NCBI GenBank assembly: GCA_030272585.1
Contig: BSYQ01000009.1
Coordinates: forward strand, 1,674,001-1,738,000
Direction of reading: 5' to 3'
Source: Bryopsis sp. KO-2023
Lineage: Eukaryota > Chlorophyta > Ulvophyceae > Bryopsidales > Bryopsidaceae
Length of the DNA: 64,000 nt
The position numbers and the translations under genes were made by a program. The notes below the pieces were generated by a model. The model saw only the letters and a list, made by a program, of their open reading frames with translations, ran no database searches and was not told the origin of the DNA. Positions 45,250 to 54,440 of the stretch are shown here, in pieces. The stretch's first letter is position 1; every line of letters begins with the position of its first letter.

Positions 45250-47798
45250 ATGAGTTCTCGAGAGCTTGCTGCAAGCGAGCAGCTGACACAATCCCGCAAG
45301 TATCTTCGTCTAGCGCTACAAGAGTATTGTGGTGATGGTGCAAATGTCGGACGAACATGGAAGTATTGGGAGCAGTATGTTCGTCTTGGGAGGAACGACC
45401 CGCATACCATGATAATACTGAAAGAGACCGCCGTGCACATGAACCATGATTGGTCTGTGATTGAAAGAGGCCTGAAGTGTGTTGCTGCTTTTGTGGACGT
45501 CCCGACCCCCAACGAAATGGTATTGGCGTCTACCCCACTTACCAACGGCTACGTGTCCCCAAAGGTAAACTTGATTCTATTAGTCCCGTTTCTTTACTTG
45601 AGTGCACAGGTGCATTAACACCTGGCTGGTACCAACCCCGTGCGTGTAGATATCCAGGTGCGTGGTGGACGCGTGCGGTGGGACGGTGAATCCCGTCATT
45701 CACAGACGGGACGCGTGGAAGTATTCCCTGTCCGAGTGCAACCGAGTGACCCTGTTCAGGAAGGAATGTGAAGCATGTGGGACGGTGTATATGCTTCATG
45801 GATACTTCAAGGACCACAACAGAAAATCATTTACGCCTTATCGGGGTTCCGATGTGAATGAATTTTTGCAAACGAGTGTTCGCGGGGAAACGCTTATACA
45901 CCACGATCTTCTGAAGAGTTTTGAAGGGTTTTTTATGCGGGCAAGGGCTGGAATGGATCCATTCGTCGATTTTGTGAACTATTCAAGAGGCGCCCTATCG
46001 CGTTTCGAAAGCACCGAAGATTACAAGCTCCAGAGAACGAACAGAACGCAACAGTCTCCCGTGGAAGAACGACGCCGGCGAAGGCACACGGACAGAAACC
46101 AGCTGTCTAGACACAGGTTCATCGAGGGCTGGCTGTTATGGAAGGCGTTGGAGATGTTGCGGAAGGTATTCGGCGAGGAACCTCTATGCGTACCCCAAAA
46201 TGTGGACGAACTAGTTGCAGTGGCGCACCCCCATATTTTCCGTTATCTACTACGGGCTTCACATGACCACCCTCTTAGATGCCGAGATTCGAACTGTGGA
46301 AAAGCGATTATTATCGACGGAAACGCTAAACTTCATCGAATGAGGTGCTTACACAGAGGAGAAGATGCACTCGGGGACCCCAAAGGTTTCCATAGGTAAG
46401 CGTGTGCATTTCCCACGATCTAAAGCGTTTCACAGTTTTGAGAACGTTTGAGTTTTCGTCACACTTCATCTTGGATTCACCAACACCACTTTCACTAGTT
46501 TTTGTTTTGGTCACAGATGTCTTGGTGGGTACTGTTCGTCGTCTCCAGTCCGCGGGATGAATGGCTTCTGTTCGACGCATTTTGGAACGGCGGAGGGTGC
46601 ACCAGACACGACCGGTATTTGTACTGATGATGAAGGACGTTCGTATGTTTCTTCGGCTGATTCGGGAATTGAAGAGGAGCAGGAAATGGTTGAGGCGGAC
46701 ATCTCTCAGGCTATCTACCAAAGAACCAGATCGAAGAGTCAGGGACTCGTTGAACTCGAAGACGACATGTACGTGGTACAAGAAATCCTTTCAGCGAGGA
46801 AGGTTAAATCGAAAGTCTTGGTCACCGTGAAGTGGGCCGGGTACGAAGATCCCACCGAGGAACCAATCGAAAACCTGTTCCCTGAGGAGCTCCAGGCAGC
46901 TGCCATGACAATACTCGCTTGTGGCGCTATAACGAAGGACACAAAAGCGGTGGTAAACAAGTCTTCAATCTCACAAAGACAACGAGTCGAAGTGTTGTCG
47001 AAGTTTGCGGAGGCAATGAAAATGTTCAGGGAGGCCATGAAGAAAAAAAATGGTGACACAGGGCAGGTGCATGCTGATATGAATATCGAATTACCAAATG
47101 ATTTAAGGACAAGGCACGCTGGGTCCCATAAAAAAAGGAACAACGTTGGGCGAGATGGCAAGAAGAAAACGAAGCGGATTTTGGAGATCGAGAGAACCAT
47201 ACGCGTATTGACGACGTCTGATGTCGGTGATGAAGAGGATAGACGTCGAGTAGAGTCGCTTCCAGAGCTTTGTTCCATAAGGGACTTTTCGCACGTCGGA
47301 AAAGGTCGAACCGCAGGAACATTGTTTGCCTTTCATCACTGCGGTTTCCCCTTCCCACCCATAGAACTGATTGGGAGCGAAAGTCTGACGCAAGTTACGC
47401 ACTACCTGATGACGTTGTTCAAGGCACACCAGCCACGTTATGAAGGAAAGACGGGCGACAAGCTCTTCGTGGCGTATGACAATGGATGTCATTTAAAGGC
47501 TTTTCTCGACAACCCCATTCGGAAGGAGTCGGCGCCTGCGATGCTGAGAACTTTAGCGGAGCAGACAGTGGTGGTGGTCGATCACTTCCACTTCGTGACA
47601 CATCATACTGGAAAAAAGTGTCTACTGGAGTCTAATCCGTACCGGTACCCGGATTTGGAGGAGGTGAACACTTCAATTGCGGAGGAGCGGTTCAGCGTTA
47701 TATCGTCTTTAAAGAGTGTTTTCAAAGGCATGAATGAAAACCGGATGAACTTTTTTCTGCTGGCCCTGACGGACATGTTGCCCCGGTTTTCTTTGTAA
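45250..47798 (+). CDS. KDZ-family transposase with embedded chromodomain
   Basis: Three exons, 45250-45564, 45650-46395 and 46517-47798, all GT-AG and in frame, giving 780 residues. The cysteine-rich N-terminal half includes a CEACGTVYMLHGYF block and, across the exon 2/3 junction, LHRMRCLHRG ... CLGGYCSSSP ... GMNGFCSTHFG. Residues about 437-482 form a chromodomain (MYVVQEILSARKV ... VTVKWAGYEDPTEEP). The C-terminal third has KDZ-type blocks: KLFVAYDNGCHLKAFL, VVVDHFHFVTHH, and EVNTSIAEERFSVISSLK followed by a helical tail. KDZ transposases (Kyakuja-Dileera-Zisupton) are DDE-type enzymes of large eukaryotic transposons. This one should mobilise element K. The usual WEP of the chromodomain is EEP here, so histone binding may be weakened. 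The stop overlaps a GTAAGT donor-like site and a local duplication, so a further short exon cannot be excluded. Confidence 0.75.
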
Positions 47799-47870
47799 GT
47801 AAGACTTTATGAACTTTTATCTGGTGGCCCTGACGGACATGTTGCCCCGGTTTTCTTTGTAAGACTTTAT
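47742..47870 (+). repeat. 64-bp tandem duplication at the transposase 3' end
   Basis: The last coding segment (ATGAACTTTTTTCTGC ... CCCCGGTTTTCTTTG) is repeated with two or three changes directly after the stop, from about 47808. Confidence 0.85.
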
Positions 47871-48036
47871 GAATCCGAAGGTCGAGTAAAAAACAAACAA
47901 CAGAAGAACGGAAAAACACCCAAGTTTAAAAAGTGAATGTAGCAATATATTAACAAACCCCAAAGTTAAAACAATGAATAAAAGAGAAGAAGAAAGAAGG
48001 GGAAATAAAGAAACGGAAAGACCCCAAAATACCCGC

Positions 48037-49641
48037 TCACTGCTGACCCTGTTGGTCGCTTTTTTTAATTTTCTTCGCCCCCCTCGGGACTTTGGGTGGC
48101 GCCAGCTTCGATTCTCGGTAGTACAGCTCGTTCCAGTCGCTGACCACCTTTTTCAAGGACCCTCCCCACTTTCGCCCGACTTCCTTTTTGTAACAGCACG
48201 GACACACTTCGAACGGCTTATCGAAGGGCTGAACAGGACACACCTCGCCACCCGTGCTACCACGCACGTTTGTCAGCAACTCCCAGTCCGTGGCCCATTT
48301 CCCGTGTTCAGCGTGATACAGGGCTGCCCTTTCAGCGATCCGCAGGCCTGCGTTGTGCGTGACGCACGTCAAGTGCCGCTGACAGGAAATAATTCTGTCA
48401 TAATCATCACGGGGAGGTCGCGTCGACGCGTTGCAGCATGGGCATATTGGATTCGGAGTAGAGCGAGGCTTAGAGTCGTCATCACAAGTCGTACGAGTCC
48501 TTTTTTTCGTCCTCGTTCCACGCGCCTCCTCATTCTCCGTCCTCGTGGGAACGTCTGTGTCTGTTCGTCCAACGTCTTGGTGTTCCCCACTTTCCAGATC
48601 GTCCATTCCCCCCTTGTCCGTCCTTGTGTCAACGTCTGTGTCCGTTCGTCCAACATCCTGATGTCCCCCAGTTTCCATATCGTCCTCGTTCCCTCCACCC
48701 AGATCGTCCATGCCCCCTCCACCCAGATCATCCGTGCCCCCTCCACCCAGATCGTCCGTGGCCCCTCCACCCAGATCGTCGGTGCCCCCCAGCAATGTAG
48801 ACCCAACATCACCTCCAGCCGATTCTGGAACAATTGACGGCCGAACTTTTGGCGGCGGTGGAAACAGCGGCGCTGGATTTGGCGGAGCGACCCGTCGGCT
48901 TGAACCCTTGTCCACAACTCTTGTTTGGGAGATTGAACCATCAGGCGTGTTGACACGATCAGACGCTGTGTCGGGACGACTTCCTCCAGGCGCTGAATCT
49001 TCGTTGAGGGTCAGTATGACGCGAACAGGTTTTGGGGCTTGCACTGGCCCAATCGGTTCTTCCACCACTTCGTGGATCATCTTGAACGCACTGTTTGTCA
49101 CTCTCCGGAAATCTTCCTTCATCGTCTCCGCCACCGTTTTCATCCTCTGAAGATGCGCCCAGAGGTCGTGGGACTGCCGATTCGCAACCGACACTGCCAT
49201 GACATGGTCTCTGAGTTGTCTTCTCAGCATTTCATTTGTTCTCTGGAGTTCGTCCGTTCTGTTTTCCCCCCCCATTCTTTCCGCCGCCTCCAACTTTGAT
49301 TCCGCCTCCTCCAACTTAGTTTCCACCTCCTCCAACTTAGTTGCCACCTCCTCCAACTTTCCTTCCGCCTGAACCGCCTTTCCTTCCGCCGCCTCCAACT
49401 TTCTTTCAGCCTCAACCGCCCTTCCTTCCGCCGCCTCCAACATTCTTTCAGCCTGAACCGCCTTTCCTTCCGCCGCCGCCAACTTTCCTTCAGCCTCAAC
49501 CGCCTTCCTTTCCGCCTCAACCGCCTTTCTTTCCGCCTCAACCGCCTTTCTTTCCGCGGCCGCCGCCTTCTCTGTGGCTTCAGCTTTTTCACGATCAGTG
49601 ACTTCCTTCATCATCGCCATAACATCTTGAATACTCGCCAT
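48037..49641 (-). CDS. coiled-coil protein with CxxC/CxxHxxC/CxxC motif (element K gene 3)
   Basis: Start chosen at MASIQDVMAMM (49641); the frame stays open 13 residues further, to 49680. It encodes 534 residues: a very regular coiled coil made of AERKAVEAERKAVEAE-type repeats (about residues 20-130), a less regular helical part, a proline/glycine linker with repeated TDDLGGGG units, acidic TDTDV repeats, then a C-terminal cysteine module CPCC - SCQRHLTC - CPCC. The module's spacing matches the protein of 51371-52906. The function is unknown. A zinc-binding module behind an oligomerising coil suggests a DNA- or transposase-binding factor; that is inference. It runs convergent to the transposase gene. 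Confidence 0.7.
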   Translation of the reverse strand: MASIQDVMAMMKEVTDREKAEATEKAAAAERKAVEAERKAVEAERKAVEAEGKLAAAEGKAVQAERMLEAAEGRAVEAERKLEAAEGKAVQAEGKLEEVATKLEEVETKLEEAESKLEAAERMGGENRTDELQRTNEMLRRQLRDHVMAVSVANRQSHDLWAHLQRMKTVAETMKEDFRRVTNSAFKMIHEVVEEPIGPVQAPKPVRVILTLNEDSAPGGSRPDTASDRVNTPDGSISQTRVVDKGSSRRVAPPNPAPLFPPPPKVRPSIVPESAGGDVGSTLLGGTDDLGGGATDDLGGGGTDDLGGGGMDDLGGGNEDDMETGGHQDVGRTDTDVDTRTDKGGMDDLESGEHQDVGRTDTDVPTRTENEEARGTRTKKRTRTTCDDDSKPRSTPNPICPCCNASTRPPRDDYDRIISCQRHLTCVTHNAGLRIAERAALYHAEHGKWATDWELLTNVRGSTGGEVCPVQPFDKPFEVCPCCYKKEVGRKWGGSLKKVVSDWNELYYRESKLAPPKVPRGAKKIKKSDQQGQQ

Positions 49642-49918
49642 TGTGTTACTGTGTGTTTTGTGTGTTTTGTGTTTGGTCAACGGGTTTCAAAGGCAGGGAC
49701 GGTCGGTAACAACAAAAACAAGAATGAACCATGAAGGTCGCCGGGGTTTTTATTCCGCTAAGTCTAGTACGCTTTCTAGTTGAAGGCCGTTTGTGACGGG
49801 ACGCTACACAACAACCAATGAACCAATTTTACAGGTTGTCCAGTTTTGATCGAAGTATTGAAATTTGTTTGTTTGTTTGATTGATTTCAGTGAAAACTGT
49901 GTGATTGACGACAAGGCA

Positions 49919-51174
49919 GGTGGGCTTCACTGGTGGTCGTTGCCTCTTTGTGTGCCGCTGCCTGTGCCTCTTTCTGTGCCGCCAAAAAGAGGCGGCGGCA
50001 CGGTGAGGTTCGGTTTTAACACCCAGTTACAATGAAAGTGCCGCTCTTTTGCCGCTGAGTTTAATTTATGGAGATGCATGAAATTGTTTTATAACGGAAA
50101 ACCAATCGCGCTTGACTGGTGGTCGTTGCCTCTTTGTGTGCCGCTGCCTGTGCCTCTTTCTGTGCCGCCAACAAGAGGCGGCGGCACGGTGAGGTTCGGT
50201 TTTGACACACAGTTCCAATGAAAGTGCCGCTCTTTTGCCGCTGAGTTTAATTTATGGAGATGAATTAAATTGTTTTATAACGGAAAACCAATCGCGCTTC
50301 ACTGGTGGTCGTTGCCTCTTTGTGTGCCGCTGCCTGTGCCTCTTTCTGTGCCGCCAAAAAGAGGCGGCGGCACGGTGAGGTTCGGTTTTGACACACAGTT
50401 GCAATGAAAGTGCCGCTCTTTTGCCGCTGAGTTTAATTTATGGAGATGCATGAAATTGTTTTATAACGGAAAACCAATCGCGCTTCACTGGTGGTCGTTG
50501 CCTCTTTGTGTGCCGCTGCCTGTGCCTCTTTCTGTGCCGCCAAAAAGAGGCGGCGGCACGGTGAGGTTCGGTTTTGACACACAGTTGCAATGAAAGTGCC
50601 GCTCTTTTGCCGCTGAGTTTAATTTATGGAGATGCATGAAATTGTTTTATAACGGAAAACCAATCGCGCTTCACTGGTGGTCGTTGCCTCTTTGTGTGCC
50701 GCTGCCTGTGCCTCTTTCTGTGCCGCCAACAAGAGGCGGCGGCACGGTGAGGTTCGGTTTTGACACACAGTTCCAATGAAAGTGCCGCTCTTTTGCCGCT
50801 GAGTTTAATTTATGGAGATGAATTAAATTGTTTTATAACGGAAAACCAATCGCGCTTCACTGGTGGTCGTTGCCTCTTTGTGTGCCGCTGCCTGTGCCTC
50901 TTTCTGTGCCGCCAAAAAGAGGCGGCGGCACGGTGAGGTTCGGTTTTGACACACAGTTGCAATGAAAGTGCCGCTCTTTTGCCGCTGAGTTTAATTTATG
51001 GAGATGCATGAAATTGTTTTATAACGGAAAACCAATCGCGCTTCACTGGTGGTCGTTGCCTCTTTGTGTGCCGCTGCCTGTGCCTCTTTCTGTGCCGCCA
51101 ACAAGAGGCGGTGGCACGGTGAGGTTCGGTTTTGACACACAGTTCCAATGAAAGTGCCGCTCTTTTGCCGCTAA
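49919..51174 (+). repeat. 186-bp tandem array, main block
   Basis: Nearly seven head-to-tail units; GTGAGGTTCGG recurs at 50189, 50375, 50561, 50747, 50933 and 51119, exactly 186 bp apart. Two variants alternate irregularly (CCGCCAACAAGAGG with TTCCAATG, or CCGCCAAAAAGAGG with TTGCAATG; order A B B A B A). Each unit has a GC-rich stem-loop and an AT-rich ATAACGGAAAACCAATC part. It lies between genes 3 and 4 of element K. Confidence 0.95.
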
Positions 51175-51370
51175 TTGTCATTTCACTTGATGAAGGCGAC
51201 GAGCGAAAAGACTCTGAGGAGCAGTGTCAGCATTGAAACAACGCAGTTTTGGCCTCAAAACGCACGCTCTTTTTTTCGCTCTCCGCTTTTTTTTGAACGG
51301 TTGCTGCCTGTCGCTGGTTGGGTGTGTGTGTGTGGTTGTGAGAGAGAGAGTAAGAGCGTGCGTGTGCGGG

Positions 51371-52906
51371 ATGGACGCATTGAAAAAAGAAAATGAACGA
51401 TTGAGGGCAGAGGTGGAGAAATGGAAAAGAAGGGCAACAAAGGAGAGGAGGAATTTGAAGAGGATCCAAAAGTCGGTGATGGAGACGCTGGACGAGGAGG
51501 ATTGGACGGAAGAGGAGGAAGAGGAACGTTGGGAAGGGGGGGCGGATATGGATGAATTCCAGGAGGGTGGGGACACAGAGGGTCCGAGCAGAGATAGGAC
51601 TTGGGCCGATTTTTTGGTCCGGCTCCGGTCCGGTCCGGTTACGGTCGGGTTACGGTCACCGTACTACGGCCGTAATTCCGTACCGTAACCGGAGTAATAT
51701 GCTGTTTTTACGGTACGGAACAGGTACGCTATAGCTACGGCAGGCCCTAACTCATCGTGAAGTAGTGTGGTTCAGTGCTAAAGCGTTAGGCTGCAGTTTG
51801 TAGGGTCGCAGGTTCGAATCCCCCTGGGTTCCTTTGGAATCGCGGGACCCCGGGGGGTCACTTTCTACGGTTTACGGTTGGTACGGCCGTTACGGTCATT
51901 ACGGTCCGGTACGGAGCGGTACGGAGCGGTACGGAGCTACGGTTACGGCCGTAAAAGTACGATTTTCCGACGAAAATTGTACTCCGGTTACGGTCCGGTT
52001 ACGGCGTTACGGTACGGTTACGGTGACCGTAACCGTAAAGTCCTATCACTGGGTCCGAGCAGACGTCAGAAACGGACACGGGGATCCGAGACGGAGACGG
52101 GGGCGGAGGAGGAGGCGGAGGCGGAGCTACCGATAAGGCGGAGGGGATTGACAGGGAAGGAGCCGTCAAGGAGACGGAAAAGAGCCCGCAAGGACACGCG
52201 GCCGCACCAGCCGAGGCGCACCCCGGACACCCCATGTATCACCCCGGCTGCTTGCATCTTTTGCAAGAAGGGTGAATCGGACAGGCCGGCGGGGGGCAGC
52301 TTCAACGGCATGGCCGTGAAGTTCTGCGACGCTCACATCGTTTGTGAGAATGCCCTCTGCCGGGACAAGTTCTGGCTGACCCAGACACTCGAGGTCACGC
52401 CAACGAAGACTGTGCGCCGCGCGTTCTTCCCCGAGGCCATGGCAGCACCGAGAATCGGAGTGCACGAGCCGCCGTTCTGCCTCCTTTGCGAGAGGTCTCC
52501 GATCCCACAAACCCGCCGCCTTGCAAACCAGATCTCAAAGATCTACAGGGAGAAGGGGAGAGCGATGGAGATCAGGAAGGTGGGGATGGTGGTGGGAGGG
52601 GATCCACTTGTGGATCCGAAAACTCTACCGGGTGTTTTTTTCACCGTTGGGCAGGGGAATGAGCCAGAGGGGGGTCAGCCAGAGGGGGGTCAGCCAGAGG
52701 GGGGTCAGCCGGGGGAGGGGGGGGAGGCACAGGGAGGTCAGCCGGGGGAGGGGGGTCAGCCAGAGGGAGGTCAGCCGGGGGAGGGGGGGGAGGCACAGGG
52801 AGGTCAGCCGGGGGAGGGGGGTCAGCCAGAGGGAGGTCAGCCGGGGGAGGGGGGGGAGGCACAGGGAGGTCAGCCGGGGGAGGGGGGGGAGGCAGGCGGG
52901 AGTTAG
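51371..52906 (+). CDS. coiled-coil protein with CxxC/CxxHxxC/CxxC motif (element K gene 4), interrupted by a MITE
   Basis: Starts MDALKKENERLRAEVEKWKR, a short coiled coil, followed by a very acidic stretch (EEDWTEEEEEERW), a basic RRRKRARK region and a cysteine module CIFCKK - FCDAHIVC ... ALC - FCLLCE that matches the spacing of the protein at 48037-49641. The C-terminus is a 22-residue glycine/glutamine/proline repeat encoded by a 66-bp minisatellite. A 463-bp hAT-type MITE plus an 8-bp duplication (471 bp, a multiple of three) sits at codon 73-74. The frame resumes after it, but the MITE contains in-frame stops, so the full 354-residue product needs the MITE to be absent or spliced out. 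The function is unknown. Confidence 0.65.
51589..52051 (+). mobile_element. hAT-type MITE inside element K gene 4
   Basis: 463 bp with inverted ends CAGAGATAGGACTT and CAGTGATAGGACTT (one mismatch in 14) and a perfect 8-bp duplication GGTCCGAG (51581-51588 and 52052-52059). CAGNG ends and 8-bp duplications are diagnostic of hAT transposons. There is no coding capacity. The body is built from TTACGGT/ACCGTAA motifs arranged so that left and right halves can pair, with a tRNA-like centre. Confidence 0.88.
51762..51832 (+). other. tRNA-Cys-like sequence inside the MITE
   Basis: Contains a B-box-like GGTTCGAATCC and an A-box-like region, and a CTGCAGT loop that would place GCA as anticodon. Stem pairing is poor, so it is a tRNA-derived (SINE-like) stretch and not a working tRNA gene. 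Confidence 0.5.
52658..52903 (+). repeat. 66-bp coding minisatellite
   Basis: GGAGGCACAGGGAGGTCAGC recurs every 66 bp (about 52722, 52788, 52854), encoding 22-residue repeats such as GEGGQPEGGQPGEGGEAQGG at the end of element K gene 4. Confidence 0.9.
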
Positions 52907-53131
52907 CTAAGGGGGGGGGGACTTCATAATTGAATTTTATGATTAATGACTGATTGAATGAAAAATTGAAATATTATTTTTGTAACCAAGGTTGGTTCGT
53001 TTGTTCTGTTGGCTTGTTAATTCCGCTGATCAGTTTTATTTCATTTTTATCATAAATCAAACGGCAACCCAGTGTCGCGTCGACACGAACACGCAATGGT
53101 AGGGGCTTCCAACAGCCAACCACCTGAACAC

Positions 53132-53333
53132 AAACTTCGTGCCGCCGCCTCTTTTTGGCGGCACAGAAAGAGGCACAGACAGCGGCACATAAAGAGGCAA
53201 CGACCACCAGTGAAGCCTGATTGGTTTTCCGTTATAAAACAATTTAATGCATCTCCATAAATTAAACTCAGGGGCAAAAGAGCGGCACTTTCATTGTAAC
53301 TGGGTGTTAAAACCGAATCTCACCGTGTGATTG
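53132..53333 (-). repeat. inverted single copy of the 186-bp unit
   Basis: Reverse complement of the array unit (GTGCCGCCGCCTCTTTTTGG ... AAACCGAATCTCACC). With the block at 49919-51174 it brackets gene 4 as an inverted pair. Confidence 0.92.
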
Positions 53334-53584
53334 ACTGACGTCGTTGCAGACACTTGGGACTCCAACAAACGAACACAATTAAATAATATAGCGCCACAGG
53401 CACGCTAAAAAGCATCTTCCAACTAGCATAACCATATATATATATCCTCCAACTACACCGGTTATGTCCACCTGTTATTTCGTACACGCAGTCCCCCCTC
53501 AAACCTTGCCCTGCACAGACACGACGTCACATCCTCCGAAGACCCTGGCTGACTCAACCTATCAAAACTCCACCTATAGAAACC

Positions 53585-53911
53585 ATGGCTCCCCTGTTCT
53601 ACCAACTCTGGAAAATGGATTTGAACGGCTTCCTCGAACAACTGCGACACGAACTCGCCCGTGCGCTCGCAGCATACCGGCGATTACGGGAAGCGAGGGA
53701 GGGCTTCGAGGGTGCGGAGGCGATTGCCGCCGCCAGGCGACAATGCACGGAGTGCGATGACCGGCTTATCGGCGTGATAGGCATCGTCCTCTCGCTGTTG
53801 CCCGCAAACGCCCCCGCGAGACCCACTCTCCGACGCCTGTTCCTCCGCTACGTTCGCAGGCACTCTGTTCTCCGCAATCATGTGCCGCGGCGGTGGAATC
53901 GACGAGGCTAA
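53585..53911 (+). CDS. small basic protein (element K gene 5), unknown function
   Basis: 108 residues starting MAPLFYQLWKMDLNGFLEQL and ending HVPRRWNRRG. It is predicted mostly helical, arginine-rich, with one CTEC pair. Local GC content is high and codon use looks coding. A TATATATATA box lies about 140 bp upstream (53443-53452). A run of about 25 A follows the stop by 7 bp, which could be a trace of a reverse-transcribed copy. No family was recognised; a spurious frame is possible. Confidence 0.45.
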   Translation: MAPLFYQLWKMDLNGFLEQLRHELARALAAYRRLREAREGFEGAEAIAAARRQCTECDDRLIGVIGIVLSLLPANAPARPTLRRLFLRYVRRHSVLRNHVPRRWNRRG

Positions 53912-54440
53912 ATCTGAAAAAAAAAAAAAAAAAAAAAAAAATCCTTTTCTTTATCAAACTGGGGTTCAGTGCATCCTGAAGGACATTATGGATTGGTAGA
54001 TCCGTTGTGGTGAACGACTTGTTCAATTGGTGTTGGAGAAATTCTAAAGCCAGAAATAATGGCAGTAGATATATTAAAACCTACGGAGAGGTGTTTGGAC
54101 GGACTTTACAATGAGGTATCTTTGGGAAGAAAGGGAGAGTGTTTCGGTGTTTTTTTCTTGCCAGAAGGGCTCATGGATCCTACGTATTTTTGGAGAACGT
54201 TATTGTTTGGTACTGAGTTGCGATGGGAACAAAACAAACAAACACAGACACATGTAATCATTGATTGACTCATTGGTTTGGTATGCCTTCCGCTCTTAAA
54301 AAAACAAAATAAACCATAGTTCCAATTACAAACAATCAATACCAAAACAATCAATTTGTCTGTCCGTAAGGAAAAAGAAATCGCCACCAACAACACAAAA
54401 ACGTTTCGTTTCATAACCTCCTTCGTTTCGCTCGTTTCGT
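53912..54440. other. spacer with poly-A run
   Basis: Opens with about 25 A (from about 53917). A 69-codon frame at 54059-54268 (starts MAVDILKPTERCLDGLYNEV) shows no family and is not called. Confidence 0.45.
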
